Assembly: GCA_015075645.1 (NCBI GenBank)
Contig: JABTUF010000004.1
Coordinates: 186,001-250,000 of the forward strand
DNA length: 64,000 nt
Direction of reading: 5' to 3'
Origin: Burkholderiales bacterium
GTDB taxonomy: Bacteria > Pseudomonadota > Gammaproteobacteria > Burkholderiales > Casimicrobiaceae
Part shown: piece by piece, positions 62,754 through 64,000 of the stretch
Layout: every line of letters starts with the position of its first letter
Numbering within the stretch: the stretch's first letter is position 1
Notes under the pieces: model-generated
What the model was told of the DNA's origin: nothing
What the model saw: the letters and a program-made list of their open reading frames with translations, nothing else
Databases searched by the model: none
Program-made: the position numbers and the translations under genes

Positions 62754-63947
62754 TCACAGCCGCTCGAAGATGCCGGCGGCGCCCATACCCGTTCCCACGC
62801 ACATCGTGACCATGCCGTAGCGGCCACTGGTTCGTTTCAGCCCATGCAGGATCGTCGCCGTGCGGATCGCCCCGGTCGCGCCGAGCGGATGGCCGAGGGC
62901 GATCGCCCCGCCCGTCGGATTCACCTTCGCCGGATCGAGACCGAGGTCGCCGATCACCGCGAGGCTCTGCGCGGCGAAGGCCTCGTTCAACTCGATCCAG
63001 TCGAGGTCCTGCGACCGGAGTCCGGCGAGCGCGAGCGCCTTCGGAATCGCCGCGATCGGTCCGACGCCCATGATCTCGGGCGGCACGCCCGCCACCGCGA
63101 ACGCGACGAAGCGCGCGACCGGCACGAGGCCGTGCGTCCGGCACGCGGCTTCCGACGCCACGATCACCGCGCCCGCGCCGTCGGAGGTCTGCGAACTGTT
63201 GCCCGCCGTCACCGAGCCCTTCGCCGCGAACACCGGGCGGAGCTTCGCGAGCACCTCCGCGCTCGTGTCGGCGCGCGGGCCCTCGTCGCGCGCGACGACC
63301 TTGTCGTGGACGCTCGCGCGGCCGCCCTCGGCCGGCCGGTGCTCGTGCACGGTCAGCGGCGCGATCTCGGCGTCGAACGCGCCGGCGGCCTGCGCCGCGA
63401 TCGCGCGCCGGTGCGACTCCAGAGCGAACGCGTCCTGCGCCTCGCGCGAGACCTTCCAGCGCTCGGCGACCTTCTCGGCGGTGAGTCCCATCCCGTACGC
63501 GATGCCGAGGTTCTCGTCCCCTGCGAACACGTCGAGGTTGAGCGCGAGGCGGCCGAGCATCGGGATCATGCTCATGCTCTCGGTCCCCGCGGCGATCACG
63601 ATCTCGGACTCGCCGGTGCGGATGCGGTCGGCGGCGATCGACAACGCGTTCAGGCCCGACGAGCAGAAGCGGTTGACCGTCATGCCCGGCACGGACTTCG
63701 GCAGTCCCGCGAGCAGCAGGCCGATGCGCGCGACGTTCATGCCCTGCTCGTATTCGGGCATCGCGCAGCCGACGACGACGTCGTCGACCGCCTTCGCGTC
63801 GAGCGACGGCGCACGCGAGAGCACGCTCCGCAACACGTGCGCGAGCATCGTGTCCGGCCGCGTCGTGCGCAAGGCGCCGCGCGGCGCCTTGCCGACCGGC
63901 GTTCGCGCCGTGGCGACGATGAAGGCGTCCCGCAAGGTCCCGGCCAT
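62754..63947 (-). CDS. Acetyl-CoA C-acyltransferase (thiolase)
   Basis: A 397-residue thiolase. The nucleophilic cysteine is in VNRFCSSGLNAL (about residue 93), the histidine pair in ELNEAFAAQ (N-E) and LGHPLGATGAIR, and the second active cysteine in MCVGTGMGAAG. The EYEQGMNVAR loop and overall length resemble degradative FadA/3-ketoacyl-CoA thiolases of beta-oxidation. It starts 4 bases from the next gene upstream (its stop at 63952-63954), which is likely its operon partner. Confidence 0.93.
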   Translation of the reverse strand: MAGTLRDAFIVATARTPVGKAPRGALRTTRPDTMLAHVLRSVLSRAPSLDAKAVDDVVVGCAMPEYEQGMNVARIGLLLAGLPKSVPGMTVNRFCSSGLNALSIAADRIRTGESEIVIAAGTESMSMIPMLGRLALNLDVFAGDENLGIAYGMGLTAEKVAERWKVSREAQDAFALESHRRAIAAQAAGAFDAEIAPLTVHEHRPAEGGRASVHDKVVARDEGPRADTSAEVLAKLRPVFAAKGSVTAGNSSQTSDGAGAVIVASEAACRTHGLVPVARFVAFAVAGVPPEIMGVGPIAAIPKALALAGLRSQDLDWIELNEAFAAQSLAVIGDLGLDPAKVNPTGGAIALGHPLGATGAIRTATILHGLKRTSGRYGMVTMCVGTGMGAAGIFERL

Positions 63948-63951
63948 GGCG

Positions 63952-64000
63952 TCAGTTCCGCAGCGGCTTGCCGGTGGCGAGCGTGTGTGCGATGCGCGCC
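63952..64000 (-). CDS. C-terminal end of an unidentified gene (cut by window edge)
   Basis: Sixteen codons and a TGA stop are visible on the minus strand, encoding ARIAHTLATGKPLRN at the C-terminus. It ends 4 bases before the thiolase start. A 3-hydroxyacyl-CoA dehydrogenase or acyl-CoA dehydrogenase would be the common partner, but the fragment is too short to identify. Confidence 0.5.
   Translation of the reverse strand, partial: ARIAHTLATGKPLRN

Overview
This is 64 kb of a high-GC (about 70%) bacterial chromosome, most likely a betaproteobacterium near the Burkholderiales. The evidence is the gene orders miaB/ybeZ/ybeY/corC/lnt, glyQS-gmhB-plsC, cyaY/lptM-lysA, gloB/yafS/rnhA and greB/zapB/zapA/6S RNA, plus two Bug-type tripartite-tricarboxylate (TTT) receptors and a lysine/alanine-rich histone H1-like protein. 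Almost all of the window is coding. I see no tRNA, rRNA, CRISPR array or prophage.

1-4.2 kb: end of a glycerate kinase, a fused malonate-decarboxylase beta/gamma-like protein divergent from a malonyl-CoA synthetase (matB), and cytochrome b561. 4.3-9.4 kb: a quinone oxidoreductase, a REP-repeat cluster, a TRAP transporter (dctPQM) and a GntR/FCD regulator. 9.7-24.6 kb: an oxalate island holding a LysR regulator, oxalyl-CoA decarboxylase (oxc), formyl-CoA transferase (frc), an NDP-forming acyl-CoA ligase, a complete TTT transporter (tctCBA) and a two-gene NAD-linked formate dehydrogenase. Together these can import oxalate, activate it by CoA transfer, decarboxylate it and oxidise the formate to CO2 with NADH. 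A 16-base motif overlaps the -10 region of both the gntR and oxc promoters and is a candidate operator.

24.6-33.7 kb: TauE-type permease, EVE protein, 6S RNA, zapA, zapB-like gene, greB, a 127-bp tandem REPIN array, btuF and btuB under a cobalamin riboswitch, an orphan Bug receptor, and an intact IS110-family element inserted in a REP palindrome. That element's 5' non-coding region contains sequence matches expected of a bridge RNA.

33.8-41.9 kb: miaB, a metzincin-like lipoprotein, ybeZ, ybeY, corC and lnt; a repeat element occupies the start region of lnt. 41.9-49 kb: an accessory block between lnt and glyQ with a flavoprotein, two membrane proteins of a probable glycosylation system, a GT2 glycosyltransferase and a membrane-anchored cytochrome P450. 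49-64 kb: housekeeping genes (glyQS, gmhB, plsC, ygjP-like, cyaY, lptM, lysA, histone-like gene, mltD, gloB, yafS-like, rnhA), a small operon of poorly known proteins (DUF6265-like, DUF6352-like, chalcone-isomerase-like), a thiolase, and the last codons of one more gene at the right edge.
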